64,000 nucleotides of DNA from Ornithinimicrobium sp. F0845 (GCF_023015765.1 NZ_JALKAL010000010.1:1-64000); one strand, 5' to 3'. Positions 27,383 to 36,398 are shown, numbered from the stretch's first letter. Numbers and translations: made by a program. The notes: a model not told the origin generated them from the sequence alone.

Positions 27383-28474
27383 TCACGTGAGGTCCTCCCG
27401 CCCCGACTCCTGCAGCGTCTGCACGATGCCCTTGACGTCCTGCACACGCTCCCGGGTGGTCACCAGCAGGGCGTCGGGGGTGTCGATGACCACCACGTCC
27501 TCCACCCCCAGGGTGACCACGGTTCGCCCCGCGTGGGCGGCCACCAGGCCGGTGCTGTCACGGGAGATGACGTCATCGCGTGGACCCAGGACGTGCAGCC
27601 CGTCAGGATCGACCTCCAGCAGCGACATCAGGGCGGCGAAGTCGCCCACGTCGTCCCAGGGGAAGTCGGCCGGGACGACGGCCACGCGGCCGGCGTCCGC
27701 GGCGGGCTCGGCGACGGCGTGGTCGATGGCGATCTTGGTCAGCGACGACCAGGTCTGCTCGATCAGGGCCGGCTCCGCCGCGAGCTGACGCAGCGACTCG
27801 GTGAGTGCCGGGTGCCAGGCACCGAGGAGCTCCAGCAGCGTCGAGGCGCGCACCACGAACATCCCGGCGTTCCAGCGAAAGGCCCCGGAGGCGACGTAGG
27901 CCTCCGCGGTGGCACGGTCCGGCTTCTCGACGAACTGCTCGGCACGCCGGGCCTTGCGTGCGCCCGGCCACGGCTCTCCCATCCGGATGTAGCCGAACCC
28001 GGTGGCCGGGTAGGTCGGGGTGATACCGAGTGTCACCAGTGCCCCTGAGGCCGCCGTGGCCACGGCCTCCCTGACGCAGTCGTGGAAGGCCGCTGGGTCC
28101 CCGATGACGTGGTCGGCCGCGAACGACCCGATCACCGCCTCGGGGTCGCGGGCCTCCAGGACAGCGGCGGCCAGCCCGATCGCTGGCATGGAGTCGCGCT
28201 GGCTCGGCTCCACCAGAACCTGGTCGGCGGGCAGGTCCGGCAGTTGCTCGCGGACCGCCTCCGCGTGGCGGACCCCGGTGACCACCATCAGCCGCTCGCC
28301 GGTCAGCGGGGTCAGCCGCGACACGGTGTCCTGCAGCAGCGAGCGTCCGCTGCCGGTCAGGTCGTGCAGGAACTTGGGGACGGCGCGACGCGAGAGCGGC
28401 CACAGCCTGGTCCCCGCGCCGCCGGCGGGGATCACGCCCCAGAAGTGCTCCAGCTGCTGGTCGGACTCACTCAC
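27383..28474 (-). CDS. manC: Mannose-1-phosphate guanylyltransferase
   Basis: 363 residues. The signature [19 protein letters not shown] lies at the N terminus, followed by [52 protein letters not shown] and [11 protein letters not shown]. It makes GDP-mannose from mannose-1-phosphate and GTP, and lacks the C-terminal isomerase domain of bifunctional enzymes. GTG 28474 is preceded by TATGCT six bases upstream, so it is probably leaderless. This -10 element overlaps that of the divergent pyrD. Confidence 0.95.
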   Translation of the reverse strand: MSESDQQLEHFWGVIPAGGAGTRLWPLSRRAVPKFLHDLTGSGRSLLQDTVSRLTPLTGERLMVVTGVRHAEAVREQLPDLPADQVLVEPSQRDSMPAIGLAAAVLEARDPEAVIGSFAADHVIGDPAAFHDCVREAVATAASGALVTLGITPTYPATGFGYIRMGEPWPGARKARRAEQFVEKPDRATAEAYVASGAFRWNAGMFVVRASTLLELLGAWHPALTESLRQLAAEPALIEQTWSSLTKIAIDHAVAEPAADAGRVAVVPADFPWDDVGDFAALMSLLEVDPDGLHVLGPRDDVISRDSTGLVAAHAGRTVVTLGVEDVVVIDTPDALLVTTRERVQDVKGIVQTLQESGREDLT

Positions 28475-28480
28475 CCCGCC

Positions 28481-28490
28481 AGCATAGGGT
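28481..28490. promoter_or_regulatory. Overlapping divergent -10 elements of manC and pyrD
   Basis: The bases AGCATAGGGT contain TAGGGT on the plus strand (28485-28490) and TATGCT on the minus strand (28486-28481), sharing two bases. Start codons lie six bases (manC) and seven bases (pyrD) downstream of their elements, as in leaderless actinobacterial genes. Confidence 0.6.
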
Positions 28491-28497
28491 GACCGGC

Positions 28498-29577
28498 GTG
28501 ACCCCGTCCGACACCGACGTCCGCACCCGCGCGCTCGATCTGGCCTACCGACGGGGTGCGCGCCCCCTCCTGTTCCGGCTCGGCGGGGACGCCGAGGACG
28601 TCCACCACCGCACGGTCGACCTGGTCCAGGCGCTCGGGGCACGCCCCCGGGTGCGGGCCGGGCTGGCGCGCACCCTCACGAGCCCGGGCACGCCGGTGCA
28701 CCTGCTGGGGCTCACCTTCCCCAACCGGGTGGGGCTGGCCGCCGGCATGGACAAGGACGGGCGGGGGGTGCGAGCCTGGGGCGCCCTCGGCTTCGGCCAC
28801 GTGGAGCTCGGCACCGTCACTGCCCACCCCCAGCCGGGCAACGACCGACCCCGGCTCTTCCGACTCCCCGCCAGCCGGGCCGTGATCAACCGCATGGGGT
28901 TCAACAACGCCGGGGTGCACTCCCTGGCCGAACGGCTCCGGGAGGCCCGCGCGGAGGCAGCGATCGACATACCGGTCGGGGTGTCGATCGGCAAGACCAA
29001 GGCGACGCCGCTGGAGCACGCGGTCGAGGACTACCTGACCTCGGTGCGGGTCCTGCACGGGCTGGCGGACTACCTGGCCGTCAATGTCTCATCACCCAAC
29101 ACGCCGGGCCTGCGGGGGCTGCAGGACGCCGGTCCCCTCGCCGAGCTCCTGGGTGCGGTCGTGGACGAGACACGCCGACTGGCGGGGAACTCCTCGGCGA
29201 CACCGGTGCTGGTCAAGCTCGCCCCGGACCTGTCCGATGCCGCGCTCGACCAGGCCCTCGAGGTGGCCGTCGGGGCGGGGGCCTCCGGCTTGATTGCCAC
29301 CAACACCACGATCAGCAGGCGGCACGTGGCGCCCGTCGACCGGGCCGTGGCCGACCGGGAGGCAGGGGGCCTCTCGGGCGCCCCGCTGACCCGCCGCGCC
29401 CGCGAGGTCGTCAGGCGGATCCGCGTGGCGACGGACCTGCCGCTGATCGGCGTCGGCGGTGTGATGACCGCGGATGACGGTGTCGCGATGCTCGACGCCG
29501 GGGCGGACCTCGTGCAGGTCTACACAGGGGTGATCTACGCCGGACCAGCCCTCGTGAGGCGGCTGGCAGCGCTGTGA
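28498..29577 (+). CDS. pyrD: Dihydroorotate dehydrogenase (quinone), class 2
   Basis: 359 residues. The N-terminal helical extension typical of membrane-associated class 2 enzymes ([16 protein letters not shown]) is present. FMN and substrate motifs are [22 protein letters not shown], the catalytic-serine region [23 protein letters not shown] and [10 protein letters not shown]. It oxidises dihydroorotate with quinone as acceptor in pyrimidine synthesis. GTG 28498 fits the leaderless -10; GTG 28489 is in frame but overlaps the -10 element. The 3' end runs into a 31-bp tandem array. Confidence 0.95.
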   Translation: MTPSDTDVRTRALDLAYRRGARPLLFRLGGDAEDVHHRTVDLVQALGARPRVRAGLARTLTSPGTPVHLLGLTFPNRVGLAAGMDKDGRGVRAWGALGFGHVELGTVTAHPQPGNDRPRLFRLPASRAVINRMGFNNAGVHSLAERLREARAEAAIDIPVGVSIGKTKATPLEHAVEDYLTSVRVLHGLADYLAVNVSSPNTPGLRGLQDAGPLAELLGAVVDETRRLAGNSSATPVLVKLAPDLSDAALDQALEVAVGAGASGLIATNTTISRRHVAPVDRAVADREAGGLSGAPLTRRAREVVRRIRVATDLPLIGVGGVMTADDGVAMLDAGADLVQVYTGVIYAGPALVRRLAAL

Positions 29578-29695
29578 GGAAGGTGCGTGGGCTCGCGGGC
29601 GCGCTGAGGAAGGCGTGCGTGGGCTCGCGGCGCGCTGAGGAAGGCGTGCGTGGGCTCGCGGCGCGCTGAGGAAGGCGTGCGTGGGCTCGCGGCGA
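29571..29695. repeat. 31-bp tandem array, four units, starting at the pyrD stop
   Basis: Units begin at 29571 (32 bp, diverged), 29603, 29634 and 29665. Each has GCTGAGGAAGGCGTGCGTGG or a close variant, followed by GCTCGCGG. The first unit includes the pyrD stop codon. Confidence 0.92.
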
Positions 29696-29699
29696 GGAC

Positions 29700-29915
29700 T
29701 CAGAGGGGGTCGTCGCCGAGAGGCAGTCCAGCCGAGTGGCGGGTCTTGAGGGGGTTCACGAGAGCCGAGTGCCTGGTCTTGGTCGGCTCGAGCACGGGTC
29801 CAGCAAACGACGCTGTCAGCGGAGTCGAGAGGTTCTCCACGTCGGTTCCTGCACCATCCGGGGACAGTCCGAGCACGCCGTCGACGGCGGAGTCGGACCC
29901 AGATTCGGTGGTCAT
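29700..29915 (-). CDS. Small protein of unknown function with internal repeat
   Basis: 71 residues, not recognised. It has an acidic, Ser/Gly-rich first half and a basic second half with a duplicated block: TKTRHSALVNPL and KTRHSAGLPL. It ends DDPL. Support for coding is a TACCGT -10 element six bases before the ATG (leaderless layout) and a fairly high G/C content at codon third positions. No membrane segment is seen. It is divergent from the cyclic-nucleotide-binding gene and converges on pyrD. Confidence 0.5.
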   Translation of the reverse strand: MTTESGSDSAVDGVLGLSPDGAGTDVENLSTPLTASFAGPVLEPTKTRHSALVNPLKTRHSAGLPLGDDPL

Positions 29916-30021
29916 CGTCCAACGGTAGACCCGGGGGACCCCGCTTGTCAGCCGAGTTCGACCCCCATCTCCAGGTATTTGTGGCGCAAAGTCCTCGTCA
30001 GGAGCGTGTAAAGGTGCCACC

Positions 30022-31071
30022 ATGGTCCTCGTGCACGTCCTCGGGCGCGGAACGTCGCTGTCGTGGATCCCCTCGGAGTCGGTCTCGGGCTGGCTCAAGG
30101 GCGGCTTTGACCTGCACCTGTCCCACTACGACAAGCCACCCGCGGACTTCTTGAGCGGGGTCGAGCAGGTCGAGCAGATGCGAGCCGACGACCGGTTCCG
30201 GTTCGCCAACGTCATCAGCGGCTGGGCGGACTTCACCGGCGCACGTCCCACGGCCGGGTGGTCGGAGGAGTCGGGGCTGCTGATGGGATCCACCACCGTC
30301 CGACTCGCCCTGGGCAGCGCCACCTTCCTGGGCTACTCCCTGCCCGTGCTGCGCGAGATCGCTCGGCCCGACGACGACACCTTCGTGCTCACCCAGACGG
30401 TGGGTGGGCGCACGGGAGTGCCGCTGCCGCGCACGGTGCGGCACCCCCCGTTCGTCCGGTGGCAGGCGCCGATCGTGTGGACGACCCTGACCCTGACGTT
30501 GCGCCGGGACGGCACCACGCAGGTCGAGCTGGTCGGGGCCAGCGCCTTCCCGCGGCACTGGGTCTATGACGAGACGGGCGCGCTGACCGCCAAGAGCGGG
30601 GTCGCCCTGCTGCAGGACTGGCTGGACCACTCGTTCGGGCCCCGCACGCCGTGGGGCAACCAGGACTCCACCGCGCTCGTCGTGGCGGCCGAGACGGCCA
30701 TCGAGCGGAGGCTGTCGGGCGACATCATGGCCGGCGGCCGGCGCCGGAGCGTGCGTCCCGAGGTCCGAACCGTGCCGGAGGGATATCTGCTGACCCGGCA
30801 GGGAGAGCCGGGTGAACACGTGTTCCTGGTCCTCGACGGTGTCCTGGACGTGCTGGTCGACGACGAGCTGGTCGCGGAGGTCGGTCCGGGAGCCGTGGTC
30901 GGCGAGCGGGCCGTGCTCGGGGACGGCCTGCGCACGGCGACCGTCCGGGCCCGGACCCGCGCCCGGGTGGGACGCGTCCTGGGGACGGACCTCGACAGCT
31001 CGAGCCTGCACGAGCTGTCGCTGGGGCATCACCGGGAGGACGAGCAGTCCGAGGCGACGCCGGGGGAGTGA
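30022..31071 (+). CDS. Protein with C-terminal cyclic-nucleotide-binding domain
   Basis: 349 residues. The first 230 residues are an unfamiliar soluble region (begins VLVHVLGRGTSLSWIP, contains DWLDHSFGPRTPWGNQD). The last 110 residues match a CNMP-binding fold: RTVPEGYLLTRQGEPGEHVF, LDGVLDVLVDDELVAEVGPG and the phosphate-cassette-like VGERAVLGDGLRTATVRA. There is no helix-turn-helix after the fold, so it is not a CRP-type regulator. ATG 30022 has AAAGG upstream. The cyclase-like gene starts four bases after its stop, so the two are one operon and may be sensor and signal partner (inference). Confidence 0.8.
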   Translation: MVLVHVLGRGTSLSWIPSESVSGWLKGGFDLHLSHYDKPPADFLSGVEQVEQMRADDRFRFANVISGWADFTGARPTAGWSEESGLLMGSTTVRLALGSATFLGYSLPVLREIARPDDDTFVLTQTVGGRTGVPLPRTVRHPPFVRWQAPIVWTTLTLTLRRDGTTQVELVGASAFPRHWVYDETGALTAKSGVALLQDWLDHSFGPRTPWGNQDSTALVVAAETAIERRLSGDIMAGGRRRSVRPEVRTVPEGYLLTRQGEPGEHVFLVLDGVLDVLVDDELVAEVGPGAVVGERAVLGDGLRTATVRARTRARVGRVLGTDLDSSSLHELSLGHHREDEQSEATPGE

Positions 31072-31075
31072 CCAG

Positions 31076-33691
31076 GTGTCCGTGACGACCCTGCGCGCCC
31101 TGCCCGAGGGCACCATCACCATGATGTTCAGCGACATCGAGGGCTCCACGAAACTGCTCCAGGAGCTCGGGCCGCGGTATCGCGAGGTGCTCAGCGACCA
31201 GCGCCGCATCATGAGGGCCGCGGTCGCGGCCCACCGTGGACACGAGATGGGTACCGAGGGGGACAGCTTCTACGTGGTCTTCTCCTCGGCCGTCGACGCC
31301 GTGCGGGCAGCCGTCCAGGCCCAGGCGGAGCTCGTCAGGGTCGCCACCGGTGCCGACCACCTACGGGTCCGGATCGGGCTGCACACCGGTGAGCCGGATC
31401 GTCACGAGGACGGCTATGTCGGCCTCGACGTGCACCGCGCCGCGCGGGTCGCCGCGGCCGCCAACGGTGGGCAGATCGTGCTGACCGCCCAGACGTGGGC
31501 CCTGGTCCGGGGCAAGGTCGCCGGCACCGCCAAGGACCTGGGGAGACACCGGCTCAAGGACATCAGCACACCGGAGCACCTGCTCCGGCTCGTGCCCGCC
31601 GGACTGGAGGACGAGGACCGCCCGTTGCGCACGGTCGGAGCGACCGCGAGCCTGCCCACGCCGCCGAACTCCCTCGTGGCCCGAGAGGGGCTGGTCGCCT
31701 CCGTGGACACGCTCCTGCGGCACCGTGAGGTGCGGCTGGCGAGCCTGGTCGGACCCGGTGGTGTCGGCAAGACCCGGGTGGCGATCGCCGCCGCGCAGAG
31801 GTGCGCCGACTGGGTCACCGATGGCGTGTTCTTCGTCGGGCTCGCAGACGTCCGCAGCAACGACGACGTGTGGACCGCGATCGCCGACGTGACCGGTGCC
31901 CCTGCCACCGAGCGGAGCCCCGCCGACCTCCTGCGGTGGCTGCGTGACCGCAGCGTGCTCCTGGTGCTCGACAACGTCGAGCAGCTGCCGCAGATCCATG
32001 AGGTGGTCTCGCAGCTGATTGCCGGGACCACCGAGCCCGAGGTCCTGCTGACCTCACGACGGCCGCTCCATGTCCTGGGGGAGCGCCTCATCCCCGTGCC
32101 ACCCCTCGACCCGGACGACGCCGTCGAGCTCTTCGTCGAGCGGTTGGCAGCGGTCCGGCCCGGTGAGCCCCCGGACCGTGCCGTGGTGCGCGAGCTCTGC
32201 GCCCGCGTGGACGGCATGCCACTGGCGATCGAGCTGCTCGCCGCGCGAGGTCAGCTGCTCGGCCCGGAGGCGATGCTGGACCGGCTCACCGACGGCCTCG
32301 ACCTCCGCAGCCGGTCGATGGACCGGCCGGACCGGCAGCGCTCCCTGCGGGCAGTGCTCGACTGGAGCTACCGGCTGCTGGACCCGCCGACCGGCACCGC
32401 CTTCCGCCAGCTCGGGGCACTCGCCGGCACGTTCGGTCTCGCCGACGCCTGCGCCGTCCTGGGGGTCGAGGAGGATGACGCGCTGGAGGCGCTGCTCGAC
32501 CTGGTCGAGGCCAGCCTGGTGATGGCCGTGGAGGCGCCGGGCGGCGCGCCGGAGTTCCGACTGCTGCGTGTGGTCGGCACCTATGCGCTGCGCCTGCTGG
32601 AGCAGGACGAGAAGGAGCTGGTCGCGGTCCGGTCACGTCTGGCGGGCTGGGCCCACGAGTGGGCCCAGGACGTCGTCACGGGGCTGCGCAGCCAGGCCCA
32701 CCTCGCCACCCGGGACCGCCTCGGCCGGCGCCAGGAGCTGATCCGGCGGGTGCTCGAGGAGTCCCTTCGACCCGGCAGCCCGGATGCCGTCGTGGGTCTG
32801 GAGCTGTGTGCGGACCTGACCTTCTACTGGTACTCCTGCGGCTACGCCGCCGAAGGTGCGAAGTGGCTGTCACGCGCCCAGCAGGCCTCGGAGGGCCTGG
32901 AGGACGTGGTGGTGAGCAAGACCCTCCACGGACTGGCGATCATCCTGATGCAGCAGGGACAGGTGGCGGAGGCCGAGACGCTGCTGCGGCGGCTGTTGGC
33001 CACCTGGACCGCGCTCGGCGAGGACGACCGCTCCTGCATCACGCTCAACAGTCTGGCCCTGGCCCGCCGCATGCAGGGTGACATGGACGAGGCGGGGGAG
33101 CTGTTCCGCGAGGCGATCCAGCGGGCGCGCGCGTCGGAGAGCGACAAGCTGCAGGTCAACGCCATGTCCAACCTGGCCCTGCTCGAGCTCGACCGCGGCA
33201 GTCCGAGCGAGGCCCTGGGGCTGATGCGCGAGACGCTCGCCCTGGACACCCGGCTCGGGGACCCCTGGGGCGTCTTCGCCGACCATGTCAACATCAGCAC
33301 GGCCCTGCTCGTGCTCGGTGACGCCGCCGAGGCGGGCCGGGTGCTCCTGCAGCACGGTCCGGGCGGGCTCGGGCTGGGAGACACCGACCTCTCCCTGGAG
33401 ATCGTGGAGAACCTGGCGTGTGTCTGCGCCGCCGAGGGTCTGGACGAGAACTGCGCGCGCATGATCGGCGCGGCAGCCGAGGGCCGGCGCGCCGCCGTCC
33501 TGCCCCGTCTGGGTCCGGACCTGGAGCGGCTCGAGACGCTGCTCGCCGACAGCAGGGCCAGACTCGGGCCGCGGTGGGAGGTTCTCGCGGCCGGTGGCTC
33601 CGATCTCGGGCTGGAGGGCGCCTTCGAGATGGGGGTGCGCGCCCTGGCTGCGACGGACCGTGTGCACGGTGCCGGCGCACCGGCGAGGTAA
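31076..33691 (+). CDS. Class III cyclase-domain / NB-ARC-type ATPase / TPR protein
   Basis: 871 residues. Residues 1-180 form a class III nucleotide cyclase homology domain (MMFSDIEGSTKLLQELG, MGTEGDSFYVVF, RIGLHTGEP, LDVHRAARVA). The NTPase follows, with Walker A GPGGVGKT at 226-233 and Walker B LLVLDNVEQL near 295. A winged-helix/TPR-like C terminus includes MQQGQVAEAETLLRRLL and MQGDMDEAGELFREA. Metal-binding Asp residues are kept, but the substrate-defining Lys position is Gly (MGTEGD) and the transition-state Asn is His (DVHRAAR), so cyclase activity is doubtful. There is no DNA-binding LuxR domain. It is four bases downstream of the CNMP-binding gene. Confidence 0.88.
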   Translation: MSVTTLRALPEGTITMMFSDIEGSTKLLQELGPRYREVLSDQRRIMRAAVAAHRGHEMGTEGDSFYVVFSSAVDAVRAAVQAQAELVRVATGADHLRVRIGLHTGEPDRHEDGYVGLDVHRAARVAAAANGGQIVLTAQTWALVRGKVAGTAKDLGRHRLKDISTPEHLLRLVPAGLEDEDRPLRTVGATASLPTPPNSLVAREGLVASVDTLLRHREVRLASLVGPGGVGKTRVAIAAAQRCADWVTDGVFFVGLADVRSNDDVWTAIADVTGAPATERSPADLLRWLRDRSVLLVLDNVEQLPQIHEVVSQLIAGTTEPEVLLTSRRPLHVLGERLIPVPPLDPDDAVELFVERLAAVRPGEPPDRAVVRELCARVDGMPLAIELLAARGQLLGPEAMLDRLTDGLDLRSRSMDRPDRQRSLRAVLDWSYRLLDPPTGTAFRQLGALAGTFGLADACAVLGVEEDDALEALLDLVEASLVMAVEAPGGAPEFRLLRVVGTYALRLLEQDEKELVAVRSRLAGWAHEWAQDVVTGLRSQAHLATRDRLGRRQELIRRVLEESLRPGSPDAVVGLELCADLTFYWYSCGYAAEGAKWLSRAQQASEGLEDVVVSKTLHGLAIILMQQGQVAEAETLLRRLLATWTALGEDDRSCITLNSLALARRMQGDMDEAGELFREAIQRARASESDKLQVNAMSNLALLELDRGSPSEALGLMRETLALDTRLGDPWGVFADHVNISTALLVLGDAAEAGRVLLQHGPGGLGLGDTDLSLEIVENLACVCAAEGLDENCARMIGAAAEGRRAAVLPRLGPDLERLETLLADSRARLGPRWEVLAAGGSDLGLEGAFEMGVRALAATDRVHGAGAPAR

Positions 33692-33738
33692 CCTGACCAA
33701 CGGCCGACTTCCCGACCCGACCCAGGACCCTGACTCGC

Positions 33739-34983
33739 GTGACGTTGCACGACCTTCCCCACACCACCGCCCCCGTTCCCGCGACGGACGACCTCATCGA
33801 TCGTGCCGTGGCCGCCGTGGAGTCCCGCCGTGAGGAGATCCTGGCCCTGCGCCGCGACGTGCACAGCCACCCGGAGGTCTCCTGGCAGGAGCACCGCACC
33901 ACCGCGGTCGTCATGGAGCGGCTCGAGGCCGCCGGTGTCGAGGTGCGGGCCATGGCGGGCAGCGGGGCCGTCGCCGACCTCGGAGCACCGAACCCGCGGG
34001 TCCGGATCGCGCTGCGCGCCGATCTCGACGCCCTGCCGATCGAGGAGGAGACCGGTCTCCCGTTCGCCTCGCGCGAGCAGGGGGTCTGTCACGCCTGCGG
34101 CCACGACGTGCACACCGTGGCGGTGCTCGCCGCGGGCCTGGCGCTCAGGTCCCTGCAGGATCGCCTGGAGAGTATGTCGCTCGGCATCCGGTTGATCTTC
34201 CAGCCCGCCGAGGAGTCCATCCCGGGGGGAGCCCTCAAGGTGCGCGAGGCGGGGTGGATCGAGGGAGTGGACCGCATCCTGGCGGTCCACTGCGATCCCT
34301 CCATCGACGTGGGCACGATCGGCCTGAAGGTCGGCCCCATCACGGCGGCCTCGGACTCGGTGCACGTCACCCTGACCGGGCGCGGGGGCCACACCTCCCG
34401 CCCCCACCTGACCCAGGACCTGACCTTCGCCCTCGGCAAGGTGATGACCGACGTCCCGGCCGCCCTGTCGCGGCGGCTCGATCCGCGGTCGGGCAACGCA
34501 CTGGTCTGGGGCGCGGTCCGGGCGGGCACCGTCGCCAACGTGATCCCCTCGCGCGGTGAGTGCGTCGGGACCCTGCGGATGCTGGACTCCGAGACCTGGG
34601 CCACCACCGGGCCCCTGATCGAGGAGATCGTGCACGCGGTCGTCAGCCCCTACGGCGTGCGCGCGGAGGTGCGCCACGTCCGCGGAGTCCCGCCCGTGGA
34701 CAACGACCCGGCCACGATCTCGGCGATGACCGCCGCAGCCGGCGCCGTGCTCGGGCCGGCCGCGGTCGTGCCGACCAAGCAGTCGCTGGGCGGTGAGGAC
34801 CTGGGCTGGCTCCTCACCGACGCGCCGGGGGCGATGGCGCGGTTGGGGACGCGCACACCCGGGGGTGAGACGCACGAGCTGCACCAGGGCGACCTGGTCG
34901 TCGACGAGGAGTCGGTGCTGATCGCCGCCAAGTTCCTGGCGGCCGCGACCCTCAGCTCGGTGGGGCCAGACGGCCTCGTGTGA
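33739..34983 (+). CDS. M20D-family amidohydrolase
   Basis: 414 residues. The metal site and catalytic residues are visible in IALRADLDALPIEEETG, CHACGHDVHTVAVL and IFQPAEESIPGGA; the dimerisation domain follows (GRGGHTSRPHLTQDL). Relatives hydrolyse N-acyl amino acids, hippurate, indole-acetyl amides or N-acetyl-diaminopimelate; the specific substrate is not evident. GTG 33739 is the start used. It may be co-transcribed with the upstream cyclase-like gene (47-bp gap), though a TAACCT element in the gap could be its own promoter. Confidence 0.92.
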   Translation: MTLHDLPHTTAPVPATDDLIDRAVAAVESRREEILALRRDVHSHPEVSWQEHRTTAVVMERLEAAGVEVRAMAGSGAVADLGAPNPRVRIALRADLDALPIEEETGLPFASREQGVCHACGHDVHTVAVLAAGLALRSLQDRLESMSLGIRLIFQPAEESIPGGALKVREAGWIEGVDRILAVHCDPSIDVGTIGLKVGPITAASDSVHVTLTGRGGHTSRPHLTQDLTFALGKVMTDVPAALSRRLDPRSGNALVWGAVRAGTVANVIPSRGECVGTLRMLDSETWATTGPLIEEIVHAVVSPYGVRAEVRHVRGVPPVDNDPATISAMTAAAGAVLGPAAVVPTKQSLGGEDLGWLLTDAPGAMARLGTRTPGGETHELHQGDLVVDEESVLIAAKFLAAATLSSVGPDGLV

Positions 34984-35064
34984 CCCTGCCTGGTGCGACC
35001 CCCTCGGGTGTCGCCACCCCGGCGGGGGTGACAGGAACCCCATCGTTACTCTAAGGTCACGAAT

Positions 35065-35082
35065 TCGACACCAAAGTGTCGA
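35065..35082. promoter_or_regulatory. Palindromic operator candidate before the BMP gene
   Basis: TCGACAC-CAAA-GTGTCGA is a perfect 7-bp inverted repeat, 82 bp before the GTG. TAAGGT (35053-35058) lies just upstream, so a repressor bound here would block transcription. The regulator is not identified. Confidence 0.5.
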
Positions 35083-35164
35083 CCGGCGGCCTGGTGGACC
35101 TCGCGTCCACAGTCGCCGCGTTAGCATTCCCGTGATCACGTCCCCATACCCGAAGGAGTCCCCC

Positions 35165-36295
35165 GTGCGGGTCCTTAAGATCGCCGCTGTCAGTGCGGCC
35201 GCCGTCATGGTTCTCGCAGCGTGTGGCGAGGCCCCGGACGAGGAAACCACCGAAGGCGGCGACAACGCCGCCACCGAGACCGACGACGTCGCCGAGGACA
35301 CCGAGGCCGCAGGCCCGGACAACTCCGACTTCAAGGCGTGCATGATCTCCGACGCCGGTGGCTTCGACGACCAGTCGTTCAACCAGGCCGCCCACTCGGG
35401 CCTGACCGCTGCCAGGGACTCCCTGGGCATCACCATCGCCGACGCCGAGTCCAACTCCGACGCCGAGTTCGCCCCCAACATCGACGCGATGGTCCAGCAG
35501 GACTGCAACTTCGTCATCGGTGCCGGCTTCCTGCTCGAGGACGCCATCCAGGCCGCGGCCGAGGCCAACCCGGACACCAACTTCGGTCTCGTCGACTCCG
35601 GCTTCTCGGACGAGAACTTCGCGCCGGTCGAGATCGAGAACGCCAAGCCGATCCTCTTCAACACCTCCGAGGCAGCGTTCCTCGCCGGCTACCTCGCCGC
35701 GGGCATGACCGAGACCGACAAGGTGGCCACCTTCGGTGGTCTGCCGATCCCGTCGGTGCAGATCTTCATGGACGGCTTCTCCGACGGCATCAACAAGTAC
35801 AACGAGGACAACGGCACCGCCGTCGAGCTGCTCGGCTGGGACAAGGAGGCGCAGAACGGCTCCTTCGCCAACAGCTTCGACGACCAGTCGCAGGGTGCGG
35901 CGCTGGGTGAGCAGTTCATCTCCCAGGGGGCGGACATCATCATGCCGGTCGCCGGCCCGGTCGGCCTGGGCACCGCCTCGGTCGCCGAGGGCACCGACAC
36001 CAAGCTGATCTGGGTCGACCTGGACGGCTTCGAGACCACCGAGTACGGCGACCTCATCCTCACCTCGGTCCTGAAGGAGATCGGCTCCGCTGTCGAGGGC
36101 GCGATCACCGAGACGGTCGAGGGCTCCTTCACCAACGAGCCTTTCGTCGGCACCCTGGAGAACGGCGGCGTCGCCCTGGCGCCGTTCCACGACTTCGAGG
36201 ACGCCGTCCCGCAGGAGCTGAAGGACAAGCTCGCCGAGTACGAGGAGATGATCATCTCCGGCGAGCTCGTGATTGAGTCCCCGAACGCTCCCTGA
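35165..36295 (+). CDS. BMP-family nucleoside-binding lipoprotein of an ABC importer
   Basis: 376 residues. A lipoprotein signal peptide ends in VLAAC with Cys20, followed by an acidic spacer rich in Glu/Thr/Asp. The BMP/PnrA fold starts at FKACMISDAGGFDDQSFNQA and includes EAAFLAGYLAAGMT, FGGLPIPSVQIFMDGF and IWVDLDGFE. This family binds purine or pyrimidine nucleosides outside the membrane. GTG 35165 follows AAGGAG. It is the first gene of the importer operon, and the hairpin after it would favour excess binding protein over ATPase. Confidence 0.94.
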   Translation: MRVLKIAAVSAAAVMVLAACGEAPDEETTEGGDNAATETDDVAEDTEAAGPDNSDFKACMISDAGGFDDQSFNQAAHSGLTAARDSLGITIADAESNSDAEFAPNIDAMVQQDCNFVIGAGFLLEDAIQAAAEANPDTNFGLVDSGFSDENFAPVEIENAKPILFNTSEAAFLAGYLAAGMTETDKVATFGGLPIPSVQIFMDGFSDGINKYNEDNGTAVELLGWDKEAQNGSFANSFDDQSQGAALGEQFISQGADIIMPVAGPVGLGTASVAEGTDTKLIWVDLDGFETTEYGDLILTSVLKEIGSAVEGAITETVEGSFTNEPFVGTLENGGVALAPFHDFEDAVPQELKDKLAEYEEMIISGELVIESPNAP

Positions 36296-36329
36296 CCCAC
36301 TGAGCGCGGAGGCTGACAACTCTCCGGTG

Positions 36330-36361
36330 TAGCGGCCCAGCCGGTCACGGCTGGGCCGCTA
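36330..36361 (+). terminator. Intra-operon hairpin after the BMP gene
   Basis: A perfect 13-bp stem TAGCGGCCCAGCC around GGTCAC, 35 bp after the BMP stop. No T-run follows, so partial read-through into the ATPase gene is expected. Its right edge overlaps a TACGCT -10-like element (36360-36365). Confidence 0.65.
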
Positions 36362-36398
36362 CGCTGTCCCCGACCGACTAGCGATGGAGTCAGGAGCG

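Noticed and set aside
27249-27386. N-terminal extension of mgtA starting at a GTG overlapping the manC stop
   Set aside because: The 46 residues are low in complexity with lower G/C at third positions than the gene, and GT4 homology starts at 27248. The four-base overlap keeps it possible.
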